Positions 17,613 through 26,480 are shown, counted from the first letter of the stretch. The stretch is DNA of 64,000 nt from Denitromonas halophila (GCF_007625155.1 NZ_VMNK01000018.1:124001-188000), one strand, 5' to 3'. Notes: generated from the sequence alone by a model not told the origin. Numbers and translations are program-made.

Positions 17613-18527
17613 TTAGCCCGCCACGCCCGGCGCCAGCCACACGCCGCCATCCTCGGCGCGGCGCAGTTGCAGACCAAGGCTGCCGAACACCGCCTGCAGC
17701 GTGTGCTGAATCTCGCTGCGTGCCGCTTCAACGGCGGCCGGTTCGCTGGCACAAAACAGGGCGTTGAGCTGCCCCTCCAGCGCCGCCCAATGCGGGCCAA
17801 AAAAGCTGCCCCGGATCGCCTCGCCCATCTCGGTACTGATCGCGTCCACGCCCCGCTCCAGCCCAGCCAGATAGCCCTGAACATGGGCGGCGGTCTGCAC
17901 CAGATGGGCAATGCGCCCGAGACTGCGCAGAAACAGACCATCCAGATCGGCGGCGCCGGTCGCCACATCGTCGGCCGTTGCCGCGGGCAGCGCATCGATC
18001 ACGTCCAGCAAATGCTTGAGCATCAGATCGGCATCGTTGGGCAAGGACCAGACCGTGCGCCGACTCACCGCGTACTCGCCGCGCATGGCCTCCACCACCG
18101 GCCGCAGCTGGCTGTCGAACACAGAATCGCGCCAGGCGCCCAAGCCCGCCTGGCCTGCCGCCAGTGCGTCCAGATGCAGCCGCACGCGCCACAGTTCGCC
18201 GTGCAGCAAATGAACAAAGCGCGCCATGGCATCCACCTCACTGCCCAGCGCCGCCACCACCTGCGCGCCTTCGAGCACCAGCACCGGGCCGGCATCGAGG
18301 TAAAGCGTGCGGGCGACGGTCGGCACGATCGCCCCCGCCGGCGCGGGCGCTTCGCCCAGCGACACCAGTGCCGCGGGAAGGTCATCGGCCACCACGATCT
18401 GCTCAAGCACGCCATCCAGCGCGCTGTCGCGCTCGCAAATGCGCCGCGCCAGCTCCTTGAGCACGATCTCGATCGTCGGCCCCACGGCCTCGATCTTGTC
18501 TCCCCGACACACCACTCGCGTAATCAC
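17613..18527 (-). CDS. Uncharacterised protein upstream of azlCD
   Basis: I do not recognise this gene. From the GTG at 18527, preceded by AGGAGAG at a suitable distance, it encodes 304 mostly soluble residues rich in Ala and Leu with no signal peptide. The N-terminal ~95 residues look alpha/beta (ITRVVCRGDKIEAVGPTIE). The rest looks all-helical, with stretches such as LHGELWRVRLHLDAL and FLRSLGRIAHLVQTAAHVQG. An upstream in-frame GTG at 18554 would add 9 residues. It precedes azlC by 3 bases. No catalytic motif is evident. Confidence 0.6.
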   Translation of the reverse strand: MITRVVCRGDKIEAVGPTIEIVLKELARRICERDSALDGVLEQIVVADDLPAALVSLGEAPAPAGAIVPTVARTLYLDAGPVLVLEGAQVVAALGSEVDAMARFVHLLHGELWRVRLHLDALAAGQAGLGAWRDSVFDSQLRPVVEAMRGEYAVSRRTVWSLPNDADLMLKHLLDVIDALPAATADDVATGAADLDGLFLRSLGRIAHLVQTAAHVQGYLAGLERGVDAISTEMGEAIRGSFFGPHWAALEGQLNALFCASEPAAVEAARSEIQHTLQAVFGSLGLQLRRAEDGGVWLAPGVAG

Positions 18528-18576
18528 AAACCACTCTCCTCGTCTCGCCGACACGAACCGGCATCATCGCAGCATT

Positions 18577-18657
18577 TTAACCACCCACCAGCGCTTTGCC
18601 CCGCGACGCCGATGTCGCCTTCGGCCTCGCATTGGGTCTTGATTTTTTAAGCGACAT
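18577..18657 (-). CDS. Possible 26-residue basic peptide
   Basis: A short frame upstream of the uncharacterised gene and divergent from chaA starts with ATG at 18657, preceded by GGTGGAGG, a strong Shine-Dalgarno match. It encodes a very basic peptide beginning MSLKKSRPNARPKATSAS and ends with TAA. It could be a leader peptide or chance; nothing else in the ~260 bp gap is gene-like. Confidence 0.25.
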   Translation of the reverse strand: MSLKKSRPNARPKATSASRGKALVGG

Positions 18658-18786
18658 GCCCTCCACCGCAGCCCGCGCACAAAACACGCACCGGCCGAGA
18701 ATTCGCGAATCGTCACATGTTGCGGGTGGTTTCATGCGCGGTGGCAAGGCACAATCGAACTCCTTTCTGCCCGACATCCCATTGCC

Positions 18787-19866
18787 ATGCGACTCGCCCT
18801 CAAGGCCGAAACCCCCATCTTTGTTGCCGGCGCCGTACTCGCCATCGGCATCGCCCTCGAACATGGTGCCATCGAGCACGGTGGCTTCATGCTGTGGGGA
18901 CTGCTCGGACTCATCCTCGCCGCCATCATCGGCGTCGCCTTCCGCATCAGCCACCACGCCGAGGTGCTGGCAGTGCGCTGGGGCGAGCCCTACGGCACGC
19001 TGATTCTGACCATCGCCGCGGTGTCGGTCGAGGTGGTCATCCTCGTCGTGCTGCTGCAAGGCGCCCCCAACCCCACGCTGGCGCGCGACACCGTGTTCGC
19101 CGCGCTGATGCTCGACATCAACGGCATCCTGGGCATTGCCGCCATCATCGGCGGCCTCAAGCACGGCACCACGCGCTACAACCTCGACTCGGCCAACTCC
19201 TTCATGGCCATGCTGATTGTCGCCATCGGCATCGGCATGTTCATCCCCGACTTCGTGCCCGACGAGCACTGGAAAGCCTATTCGCTGTTCAGCGTCGGCA
19301 CCATGGTGCTGATGTACGCCGCCTTCCTGCGCCTGCAGACCGTCGAGCACCGCACCTTCTTCGAACATGTCGCCGCGGTGGATGAAGAGGCCCACGACAC
19401 CGCGCACAGCCCCTCGTGGCTGCATGTGGCGATCATGGTTGGCGCCATCGTCCTGGTCGGCCTGCTGTCCGAAGTGCTCTCCGTACTGCTCGACGCCGGC
19501 CTGGCCGGCAGCGACCTGCCCAAGAGCCTGCCCGCCGTGCTGGTGGCCCTGCTCTCGGCCAGCCCGGAGATCCTCACCGCCGCCCGCGCCGCCGCGGCCA
19601 ACCGCATGCAGACCACGGTCAACATCGCCCTCGGCGCCTCGCTCGCCACGGTGCTGCTGACCTTGCCGGTGATCGAGGGCATCGCCCTGCTCACCGACGA
19701 CCGCATCGTCATGGCGCTGACCCCGATGCAGGGCGGCATGCTGCTGCTGACCATGCTCGCCGTCATGAACAACCTGCACAATGGCGAAACCAACGCCATC
19801 GAAGGGGTCAGCCATCTGGCACTTTTCTTTGCCTTTGCCGGGCTGGTGGCGATCGGCCTGCTGTAG
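18787..19866 (+). CDS. chaA: Calcium/sodium:proton antiporter ChaA
   Basis: 359 residues with about 11 hydrophobic segments in two homologous halves (CaCA superfamily). Seen are the first repeat around GEPYGTLILTIAAVSVEVVI and the second repeat ALLSASPEILTAARAAAANR, which carry the conserved acidic residues of the ion path. A cytoplasmic acidic/histidine loop (FEHVAAVDEEAHD) lies between the halves. ChaA exchanges Ca2+, Na+ or K+ for protons at alkaline pH. It stands alone, with the ~580 bp repeat element downstream. Confidence 0.88.
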   Translation: MRLALKAETPIFVAGAVLAIGIALEHGAIEHGGFMLWGLLGLILAAIIGVAFRISHHAEVLAVRWGEPYGTLILTIAAVSVEVVILVVLLQGAPNPTLARDTVFAALMLDINGILGIAAIIGGLKHGTTRYNLDSANSFMAMLIVAIGIGMFIPDFVPDEHWKAYSLFSVGTMVLMYAAFLRLQTVEHRTFFEHVAAVDEEAHDTAHSPSWLHVAIMVGAIVLVGLLSEVLSVLLDAGLAGSDLPKSLPAVLVALLSASPEILTAARAAAANRMQTTVNIALGASLATVLLTLPVIEGIALLTDDRIVMALTPMQGGMLLLTMLAVMNNLHNGETNAIEGVSHLALFFAFAGLVAIGLL

Positions 19867-19946
19867 ACGCGACGCGGCTTGCGGCATCCGGGCGGCGCTG
19901 GGGTGCGCTTTGCCCGATTCCGCGGGGCGAGGCTTCGAGTAGCGAG

Positions 19947-20526
19947 CGTTGGCCGGGTCTCGCCCCGGCGGGCGACCTACTTTCTTGCTTGTGCAAGAAA
20001 GCTAGGCAAAGAAGCACAGCCCGCTTCTGCGCCCCCTGCGGGGGTTCCCGCCCTGCGGACGCGTCGGGCGGGGTGCTTCGCAAACTCGCCCTGCGGGCTC
20101 AAACATGCGAAGCCCCTTTTCCGCCCGCCCCATCCTCCGGTTGGCGCGGCAGAGGGCGGGGCGATGGTGCCTGACTTTACGACCGAGGCATCTTCGTAGG
20201 GTGGTCAGCTCCGCTGCCCACCAAGTAGCGCTTGTGGTGAGGCACGATGGTGGGCGGGAAGGCCCCCACCCTACGGCACCCCGCGGGCGATGGCGAAGCC
20301 GAGCCCGCAATGCCTTCCCCTTCTGTGCCGCCGAACGGAGCGCGGCGACGGCGGGAATTGTCGTGTCGCTGTTTGAGCCCGCAGGGCGAGTTTGCGACAC
20401 GACCCGCCGGCGTCGGGCGTAGAGAGAGCACCGGCGAAGCCGGCGGCACAGCGGGGCGCCTTCTTTGCCTCCTTTCTTGCGCGTGCAAGAAAGGAGGTCG
20501 CCCGCCGGGGCGAGACCCGGCCAACG
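19947..20526 (-). repeat. ~580 bp non-coding element with 29 bp terminal inverted repeats, copy 2
   Basis: The ends at 19947-19975 and 20498-20526 are perfect inverted repeats, identical to those of the copy at 365-947. Read on the minus strand the two copies are colinear: same order of the GTGCCGCCGGCTTCGCCGGTG segment, the CGACACGACAATTCCCGCC segment and the CTTTGCCT hairpin end. Hairpins sit just inside both ends (19980-20001, 9 bp arms; 20468-20497, 13 bp arms). It occupies most of the 19867-20613 gap. I see no gene in that gap. Confidence 0.85.
20195..20275. repeat. GTAGGGTGG short inverted-repeat unit nested in the element
   Basis: CGTAGGGTGG (20195-20204) and its complement CCACCCTACG (20266-20275) bound an ~80 bp unit that also contains the pair CTGCCCACC/GGTGGGC. 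It resembles widespread proteobacterial intergenic palindromes. It lies at the position in this element where copy 1 carries the different GGCGGGTTT palindromes. Confidence 0.65.
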
Positions 20527-20613
20527 CCCCCTCGCCGAAGGCAACACCGCCCCAAGAACGGCAACACACAACCTGAACGAACTCGGTCAAGGCGTAGCTC
20601 AGCCTCCACGCCG

Positions 20614-20937
20614 TTACGGCGAATTCCCGCAGGGATGCCGATCCGCCCCGCACTGGTCGAAATTGCCCAGCGGCCGGTTGAAGGTGTATTCCAGCGGCTC
20701 GCCGATCCACGCCTCGGCGGTTTCACCCACCGAGCCGCTGGGTACGGTAAACGGCAAGGCCAGCACGAAGCCGACCGTGCCGATCACAGCGCCGACAAAG
20801 CCGAGCGGACGCACCACCACGAGATCGACCGCCATGTCGGTGGCCTTGTCGCCAGTGACCGAGCCGGCCTCCTGGGCGTGCACCGGGGCCGCGGCGAGCG
20901 CCGCGGCCAGTACCAGCGTCCGGCAGAACGATTTCAT
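20614..20937 (-). CDS. Small exported protein of unknown function
   Basis: 107 residues from the second ATG (20937), which is 7 bases after AGGAGG; the first ATG (20943) is too close to that site. A clear signal peptide ends around APVHAQEA. A short mature region follows, with a hydrophobic glycine-rich stretch (RPLGFVGAVIGTVGFVLALP) and then a conserved-looking SGSVGETAEAWIGEPLEYTFNRP. The family is recognisable as small envelope proteins sometimes labelled multidrug transporter without evidence. It is last in the minus-strand metal-stress cluster. Confidence 0.65.
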   Translation of the reverse strand: MKSFCRTLVLAAALAAAPVHAQEAGSVTGDKATDMAVDLVVVRPLGFVGAVIGTVGFVLALPFTVPSGSVGETAEAWIGEPLEYTFNRPLGNFDQCGADRHPCGNSP

Positions 20938-20961
20938 GGCCATGCCTCCTCGAATGCTCGC

Positions 20962-21411
20962 TCAATGACGCGCGAACACGGTCTCGCCGCCATCGGCGTT
21001 GAACTGCACCACATCATAGCGGTCAGGGGTGCCACCTTCCATGCCCGGCGAACCCATCGGCATGCCGGGGGCGGACAGGCCGCGAGCGCCGGCGGGTTGT
21101 TCGGCCAGCAGCCGCTTGACGTCGGCGGCCGGCACATGGCCTTCGATGACATAGTTGCCGATCCGTGCGGTGTGGCAGGAGCCAAGCGCCTCGGGGACGC
21201 CCAGCTGCGACTTGATGCGCCCCATCGCCTGGCTGGGGACTTCCTTGACCGAGAAGCCGGCGGCGCGCATGTGTTCGGCCCACTTGCTGCAGCAGCCGCA
21301 GTTGGGGTCCTTGTACATGGTCGCTTCGGGCAGCTCGGCCCAGGCCGTGCCAGCACTCATCGAGACCGCGGCGACCAGCGCCAGTTGGCGAAACATCTGA
21401 ATGGTGTTCAT
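20962..21411 (-). CDS. DUF411 periplasmic metal-binding protein
   Basis: 149 residues with a signal peptide ending near SAGTAWA. The mature part is a DUF411 domain: ATMYKDPNCGCCSKWAEHMR provides the C-x-C-C motif, followed by SCHTARIGNYVIEGHVPA and a late Met-rich GMPMGSPGM. DUF411 proteins occur in copper and other heavy-metal resistance clusters and are presumed metal-binding periplasmic proteins. Its position downstream of an RND efflux system and a cytochrome c supports that reading; copper is the likeliest metal but unproven. Confidence 0.82.
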   Translation of the reverse strand: MNTIQMFRQLALVAAVSMSAGTAWAELPEATMYKDPNCGCCSKWAEHMRAAGFSVKEVPSQAMGRIKSQLGVPEALGSCHTARIGNYVIEGHVPAADVKRLLAEQPAGARGLSAPGMPMGSPGMEGGTPDRYDVVQFNADGGETVFARH

Positions 21412-21438
21412 GTTCGGTTCCTTGTTCGGCAGGCGCGC

Positions 21439-21879
21439 TCAGCGCCCGCTCGTCTGGGGTTTGAATCGTTCGGCGCGCATTCGTTTCACCTCATCGGGCC
21501 ACTGACTCTCGATGTAGGCGAGCACGGCGCGGATCTCGTCGTCCGACAGGATGTGGCCAAAGGCCGGCATGTCGCTCTGGTAGCCCTCCGGCGCCAGCGG
21601 CGGCACCAAGCCGTCGCGGGTCATCTGCACGAGCATCTCCATCGGGTGATGCCAGGTGTGGCCGCTGGCGTCGTGCGGCGGGGCCGGCAGACGGCCATCG
21701 GGTTTGCGCTCGCGCCAGTCCGGCTGGCCCTCGCCTTTTGCGCCATGACAGCTGGCGCACTGGGCGGCGTAGAGTGTCGCGCCCTGTGTCAGCGATGCAG
21801 ACATGGGGGCTGACACCGGCGGATCGCCACAGGCGATGAGCGCTGCGCTGGCCAGCACGGCCAGTCCAATTGTTTTCAT
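21439..21879 (-). CDS. Class I cytochrome c, lipoprotein
   Basis: 146 residues from the ATG at 21879. A lipobox (ALIACG, Cys17) suggests it is lipid-anchored in the periplasm. The haem motif C-x2-C-H is CASCH at 41-45, and SDMPAFGH supplies the probable distal Met (about residue 105). It is an electron-carrier cytochrome c of the cbb3/soxX-like small type. Between them a His/Trp-rich insert (DASGHTWHHPMEMLVQMTRDG) is common in cytochromes found in copper-handling loci. It sits between the small Cys-rich gene and the DUF411 gene. Confidence 0.83.
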   Translation of the reverse strand: MKTIGLAVLASAALIACGDPPVSAPMSASLTQGATLYAAQCASCHGAKGEGQPDWRERKPDGRLPAPPHDASGHTWHHPMEMLVQMTRDGLVPPLAPEGYQSDMPAFGHILSDDEIRAVLAYIESQWPDEVKRMRAERFKPQTSGR

Positions 21880-21941
21880 GCGGGAACTTCCTAAATCTCG
21901 ACAAACACTACAGCGCGATTTACGCGCCAACCGGATCGGAT

Positions 21942-22280
21942 TCAGGTGGTGAGGATGGGGGGGCGGTCGTGGCGGGGCACCGTCACCGAGGCGAAGCCCG
22001 GCATCGGCGTGGCGCTCAGCACATGCGCGCGAGCACTCAGGTCGGCTCGCGCGACAGGCAAGGCAAAGTGCATGCCCGCGGTGGCGCAATCGCCCTGAGC
22101 GCACTCGCTGAACGCGCCAGCATCAGGGCAACACGGCGCGTCGGCCGCATCGCCCATATCCGCCATGACGTGCGCGGTAGGCGCGGCGTCCGTGCAGACA
22201 CCGCCCCAGCCCGCCAGGGACGGCAGCGGGAGAGCCAGGATAAGCAACAGGATGACGAGTCGGCGCCACATGCGCTGCAT
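21942..22280 (-). CDS. Small Cys-rich exported protein of a metal cluster
   Basis: 112 residues. It begins one base after the RND permease stop codon, so it is almost certainly co-transcribed. A hydrophobic signal-like stretch (LVILLLILALPLPSLAG) is followed by GVCTDAAPTAHVMADMGD, PCCPDAGAFSECAQGDC and a PILTT end. Cys and His/Met-rich small proteins of this style are found in cation-efflux operons. I do not assign a family name. Confidence 0.6.
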   Translation of the reverse strand: MQRMWRRLVILLLILALPLPSLAGWGGVCTDAAPTAHVMADMGDAADAPCCPDAGAFSECAQGDCATAGMHFALPVARADLSARAHVLSATPMPGFASVTVPRHDRPPILTT

Positions 22281-22281
22281 G

Positions 22282-25200
22282 CTACGCCATCAGCGCCGCC
22301 GGGCCTTGATCCAGATCGACCGACGGCTTCGGCGCGCGCATCACCAAGCGGTACAGCAACGGCACGGCAAACAAGGTGAGCACGGTCGAAAAGCCCAGGC
22401 CCCACACGATGCTGGCCGCCACCGGCCCCCACATCAGCGACTTGCCGCCCAGGCCGACGGCCAGCGAGAACAGGCCGCCGATGGTGGTGGTGGTGGTGAT
22501 GAGAATCGGCACCACGCGCCGCCGCGCGGCATACACCGCGGCGTGCAGCACGCTCATGCCCTTGCGCAGCCGTTCATTGGCCGCGTCGATGAGCACGATG
22601 GCGCTGTTGACCGCGATGCCGGTCAGCGCAATCACGCCATACAGGGTATAGAGCGACATCGGGTTGCCCGACACGAACAGGCCGAGCACCACGCCGGTGA
22701 AGGCCAGCGGTACGGTCACCAGGATCAGGATCGGCTGCCAGTAGCTCTTGAACTGGGTGGCGAGGATCAGGTAGATCAGGCCGAGGCCGAAGGTGAACAG
22801 CTTGACCATCGAATCCAGACTCTCCTGGATGTCGTCGAGCTCGCCGGAGAAATCCAGCGCCACGGTCGGGAAGCGCGGTTGCAGTTCGGCCCAGGCGGCC
22901 TTGAGCCGGTTGTTGGCGGTCACCGTGTCGGTGGTGTCGGGCGCCAGATCGGCCTCGACGGTGATCGCCCGGCGCAGCTGGTAGTGGCGGATGTAGCCCT
23001 TGGAGATGCGCATCTGTGCGTCGACCAGCTCGCCCAGTTGCACTTGCCGGCCGTCGTCGAGCGGCACGGTGCGCTGGAGCAGCGCATCGATGTCGCTCAG
23101 CGTCTGCGGCTGGGCGCGCACGATGAGATCGACCTTTTCGCCATCGACCCGAACGCTGGCCAGCGTTTCGCCCTCGCCATACAGGCGCAGCAAGCGCGCC
23201 ACGGTGGCCGGCTGCACGCCGGCGCGGGCGAGTTTTTCGCGGTCGAGCGTGAGGCGCATTTCGGTGCGGCCGGGCACGTCGTCGTCGGTCAGGTCCTTCA
23301 CGCCGGCGATTTTCGCCACCTCGGCCTTGAGCGCATCCGACGCGGCGCGCAGTGTGGCATAGTCGTCTGCCTTCACCTTGACGCTGATCGGCTTGCCCGA
23401 CGGCGGCCCGCCCTTCATCTCAAGAAACGACAGCTTGGCCTCGCCCGTGTGCGCCATCACCGCGTCGCGCAGGCGCTCGATAATCTCGCCGGTGAAGGCG
23501 CCATCAGTCTGGCGCGGCGCCAGCGACACCAGCACCTGACCGTACTGGTCGCCGTAAAGCGGTTCGGTTTCGGTAAATTTGAGGCCGGCGTAGGCGGTCA
23601 CAGTGCGCATCTCGGCCGGATCGAGCTGCTCGCGGATGGTATCTGCCACCTTGTCGGCCTGACTGAGCGTGCGCTCCAGCGCCATGCCGGCGGGCATGTC
23701 GACGTTCACATAGAAGAGCCGCATCGAGTCAAAAGCAAAGAACTGCTGCTTGACCACCCCGCTGCCCACCATCGCACCCGCGCCGACCACGGTCAGCAAG
23801 ACCACCAGCAACGCCAGCTTGGGCCAGCGCATGACGCGGATCAGCGCGCGCGAGTAGCGCAGCCGCACCCAATGGGTGAAGCGTACCCGCCGCGCCTGGC
23901 CAGCACTCTGGCCCCCGCCGGCTTTGGGGCGGATGCTCAACACGTGGGTGGGCAAGATCCAGAAGGCTTCAAACAGACTGACACCAAGTGCCACAGTGAC
24001 GACAAAGGGCACCACAAACATGAACTTGCCAAGAATGCCCGGCAGCAACATCAGCGGCAAAAAGGCGGCCATGGTGGTGAGCACTGCGCTGGTCACCGGC
24101 GCCGCCACTTCGAGCACGCCGTTGATCACCGCCTCGCGCGCCGGCTCGCCACGCTGCATGCGGTAGTAGATGGCTTCAACCACCACCACGGCGTCGTCCA
24201 CCAGCATGCCCAGCGCAATCACCACGCCGAGCAGCACGGTGAGGTTGAGCGTCGATCCGATGCCATTGACCACCAAAAATGTGCCTGCCAGCGAAAACGG
24301 CACGCCGACCCCGACCAGTAGTGCCATGCGTGGACCGAGAAACGCCCAGCACATCACCAGCACCGCAATCAGCCCGAGCAACGCATTGGATTCCATGATG
24401 CCGATTGCGTTGCGGGTCATGTCGGTCTGGTCGTCAAGCATCACCAGTTGCACGCCCTGGCTCTCGAGCAACGGGTTGCGCGCCGTGGCGAAGGCGCGCA
24501 GCTCTTCGACCAGCGACAGGGTATTGACGCGGCTCTGCTTGGTTACCGACAACATCACCGCCGGCTGACCGTGCACGCTGACCCGCTGCGTGGTGCGCTC
24601 GTGCCCGCGACTGACCTCAGCCACCTCACCCAGCGCGACGCGGCCCTGCGGCGTGATCAGCGCTGTGGCGGCGAGGGTGTCGGGGTCATCGGTCTTGCCT
24701 TCGAGGCGCACCAGCCATTCGCGGTCCTGCACGCGCACCCGGCCGCCCAGCGTATTGCGGAACCAGCCAAGCACCGAATCGGACACCTGCACCGGCGACA
24801 GCCCACGCGCGGCCAGCGCCGCCGGGTCGAAATCGACATGCAATTCCGGATCGTCCAGACCGGCGGCGATCACCTTGTCTACGCCGGGCAGGCGTTCGAG
24901 GTCTTTCTTGAGGTCGAAGGCCGCGCGGCGCAGGCGCTCATCCAGCGCTGGACCATACACCGCCAGAATCGCGGTCGGAAAGCCATTGGAGGTGGTGATC
25001 TCCACCACTTGCGGGTCGGTCGCCTCCTCGGGCAACTCGTCCGAGGCCTTGTTCTGGATTTCGCGGCGCAGGTCGGCGATACGCTTGTCGAACTCGCGCT
25101 CCGACAATTCGTTGAAACGCACCAGGATCGACGACAGGTTCTCGCGGCTGGATGAAGACACATACTTGATGTCCTTCACCTGCGCGATGGCGTCTTCGAG

Positions 25201-25401
25201 CGGCGAGGTGAGCTCCTGCTCCACGTCTTCGGCCGACGCCCCCGGCAAGACCGTGGTGATGTTTACCCAGTTGAAATTGATCTCCGGGTCTTGCGCCCGC
25301 GGCATCAACACATAGGTCAGCGCGCCACCGACCAGCACCAGCGCAAAGGCGATGTTGGCCAGCGGGTGGTTGTCGATCAGGCGGCGGTAAAAGCCCATCA
25401 C
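22282..25401 (-). CDS. RND-family efflux permease (HAE-like), copy 1
   Basis: 1039 residues, full length for inner-membrane RND proton-driven pumps. Hydrophobic segments are in the 1 + 5 + 1 + 5 arrangement, with two large periplasmic loops. The proton-relay segment is VIALGMLVDDAVVVVEAIYYR, with the adjacent Asp pair characteristic of hydrophobe/amphiphile pumps. The C-terminal half carries GIAVNSAIVLIDAANERL. The start overlaps the adaptor stop by four bases. No outer-membrane factor gene is nearby, so a TolC-like partner elsewhere would be needed. Context (DUF411, cytochrome c) hints at metal stress, but the motif set is of the drug-type subfamily. Confidence 0.9.
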   Translation of the reverse strand: MMGFYRRLIDNHPLANIAFALVLVGGALTYVLMPRAQDPEINFNWVNITTVLPGASAEDVEQELTSPLEDAIAQVKDIKYVSSSSRENLSSILVRFNELSEREFDKRIADLRREIQNKASDELPEEATDPQVVEITTSNGFPTAILAVYGPALDERLRRAAFDLKKDLERLPGVDKVIAAGLDDPELHVDFDPAALAARGLSPVQVSDSVLGWFRNTLGGRVRVQDREWLVRLEGKTDDPDTLAATALITPQGRVALGEVAEVSRGHERTTQRVSVHGQPAVMLSVTKQSRVNTLSLVEELRAFATARNPLLESQGVQLVMLDDQTDMTRNAIGIMESNALLGLIAVLVMCWAFLGPRMALLVGVGVPFSLAGTFLVVNGIGSTLNLTVLLGVVIALGMLVDDAVVVVEAIYYRMQRGEPAREAVINGVLEVAAPVTSAVLTTMAAFLPLMLLPGILGKFMFVVPFVVTVALGVSLFEAFWILPTHVLSIRPKAGGGQSAGQARRVRFTHWVRLRYSRALIRVMRWPKLALLVVLLTVVGAGAMVGSGVVKQQFFAFDSMRLFYVNVDMPAGMALERTLSQADKVADTIREQLDPAEMRTVTAYAGLKFTETEPLYGDQYGQVLVSLAPRQTDGAFTGEIIERLRDAVMAHTGEAKLSFLEMKGGPPSGKPISVKVKADDYATLRAASDALKAEVAKIAGVKDLTDDDVPGRTEMRLTLDREKLARAGVQPATVARLLRLYGEGETLASVRVDGEKVDLIVRAQPQTLSDIDALLQRTVPLDDGRQVQLGELVDAQMRISKGYIRHYQLRRAITVEADLAPDTTDTVTANNRLKAAWAELQPRFPTVALDFSGELDDIQESLDSMVKLFTFGLGLIYLILATQFKSYWQPILILVTVPLAFTGVVLGLFVSGNPMSLYTLYGVIALTGIAVNSAIVLIDAANERLRKGMSVLHAAVYAARRRVVPILITTTTTIGGLFSLAVGLGGKSLMWGPVAASIVWGLGFSTVLTLFAVPLLYRLVMRAPKPSVDLDQGPAALMA

Positions 25402-26393
25402 TGCATCGCCCCGACCGGCTTGAGACCGATCTGGAAGCGGCCTTCATCGACCACCGGCAGCGTCGCCGGCCAGTCGGTCGGCACCAACACCGGCCTCCCC
25501 TGCTGGGCCTCGGGCAAGGCGCGGAAGACCGGCGCATCGCCGGTCATGACATACACGCCGAAGACGCCGTCGCGCTTTTGCACATAGGCCGGCGGCAGCA
25601 TCGGCCGTTCGCCCTGCCAGCGCACTTCGCCCGCCAGACCAATCGGCATCGGGCCGGACGGCGCAAAGATCACGTCCTGCGCCTGGGCCACGCGGTCGAC
25701 CAGCGGCGATACCCGCTGGAGCGCCAGCGGCACCTCGAGCCCGGCGGCATCGAGCACCCAGGCCTTGGCCGCGCGTACGCTGGCAATCTGCGACACCGGC
25801 ACACTCGCCCGCACCTCAGGCGTGGCCGTCGCGGCCAGCACCAGTACCGGCGCGCCGGGCGAGACGTAATCGCCCACGCTGGCCAGCCGGGACTTGACCA
25901 CGCCATCAAAAGGCGCGGTCAAGCTTGTGCGCGACAGCGCCAGTTCGGCCGCGGCGAGCTGTTGCCGGGTGGCGGCGAGTTCGTTTTTGCGCACCGCCAG
26001 CTCGGTTTCCTTCACCCGCAAGGCGTCCGCGCTCAGGAACTCGCGTTTGGCCAGCGCCCGGTTCTGCGCCAGCTGGGATTCGGCCAAGCGCAGCTGACTG
26101 GCCACCAGGGCCACCTGCGCCTTGGCGCGATCGCGCTCGATGCGGTGTTCGCGGTCATCCAGCGCCAGCAAGGTCGATCCGCGCTTGACGGTTTCGCCGA
26201 CGCGCACGGGCAGCGTCTTGATGCGCCCCGACACCGCCATGCCCAGCTGGGCCTCATCCAGCGCATTGGCCGTGGCATTGACGCGATAGACTGGATACAC
26301 CGCCAGTTCGGACAGCGGCCGAGTGGTCAGTTCGGCGGCCTGTGCAGCCAGAGGCAGCAGGGCGCACAGAGCGAGAAAGCGCAATGAAGTCAT
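25398..26393 (-). CDS. RND efflux periplasmic adaptor (membrane fusion protein), copy 1
   Basis: 331 residues from the ATG at 26393. This start gives a clean signal peptide (SLRFLALCALLPLAAQAA); an upstream extension lacks one. Features are the split lipoyl domain (GMAVSGRIKTLPVRVGETVKR ... TAPFDGVVKSRLASVGDYV), an alpha-helical hairpin between its halves rich in Ala, Leu and Arg, and a beta-barrel region. It bridges the RND permease and an outer-membrane channel. First gene of the 26393-20614 cluster and translationally coupled to the permease. Confidence 0.88.
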   Translation of the reverse strand: MTSLRFLALCALLPLAAQAAELTTRPLSELAVYPVYRVNATANALDEAQLGMAVSGRIKTLPVRVGETVKRGSTLLALDDREHRIERDRAKAQVALVASQLRLAESQLAQNRALAKREFLSADALRVKETELAVRKNELAATRQQLAAAELALSRTSLTAPFDGVVKSRLASVGDYVSPGAPVLVLAATATPEVRASVPVSQIASVRAAKAWVLDAAGLEVPLALQRVSPLVDRVAQAQDVIFAPSGPMPIGLAGEVRWQGERPMLPPAYVQKRDGVFGVYVMTGDAPVFRALPEAQQGRPVLVPTDWPATLPVVDEGRFQIGLKPVGAMQ

Positions 26394-26480
26394 GTGGCAT
26401 GCGGCCGGCGAATGAGGCCGGCGCGTCCCGTCACTGAAAGCGCAGAGTTTAGCGCGCCCGCATGACAGATGCAGGCACAA

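Noticed and set aside
19879-20726. Open frames across the second repeat element
   Set aside because: They repeat the same spurious translations as the first element (for example SPAGARPGQR), as expected for non-coding repeats.
22435-22500. Run of GTGGTGGTGGTGGTG resembling a microsatellite
   Set aside because: It encodes the in-frame Thr-rich segment of the RND permease on the minus strand and is not a separate feature.
22165-24321. Long plus-strand open frame (about 718 codons) opposite the RND permease
   Set aside because: It is antisense to an obviously real RND gene; its translation is His/Gln/Arg-rich low-complexity typical of frame shadows in GC-rich DNA.
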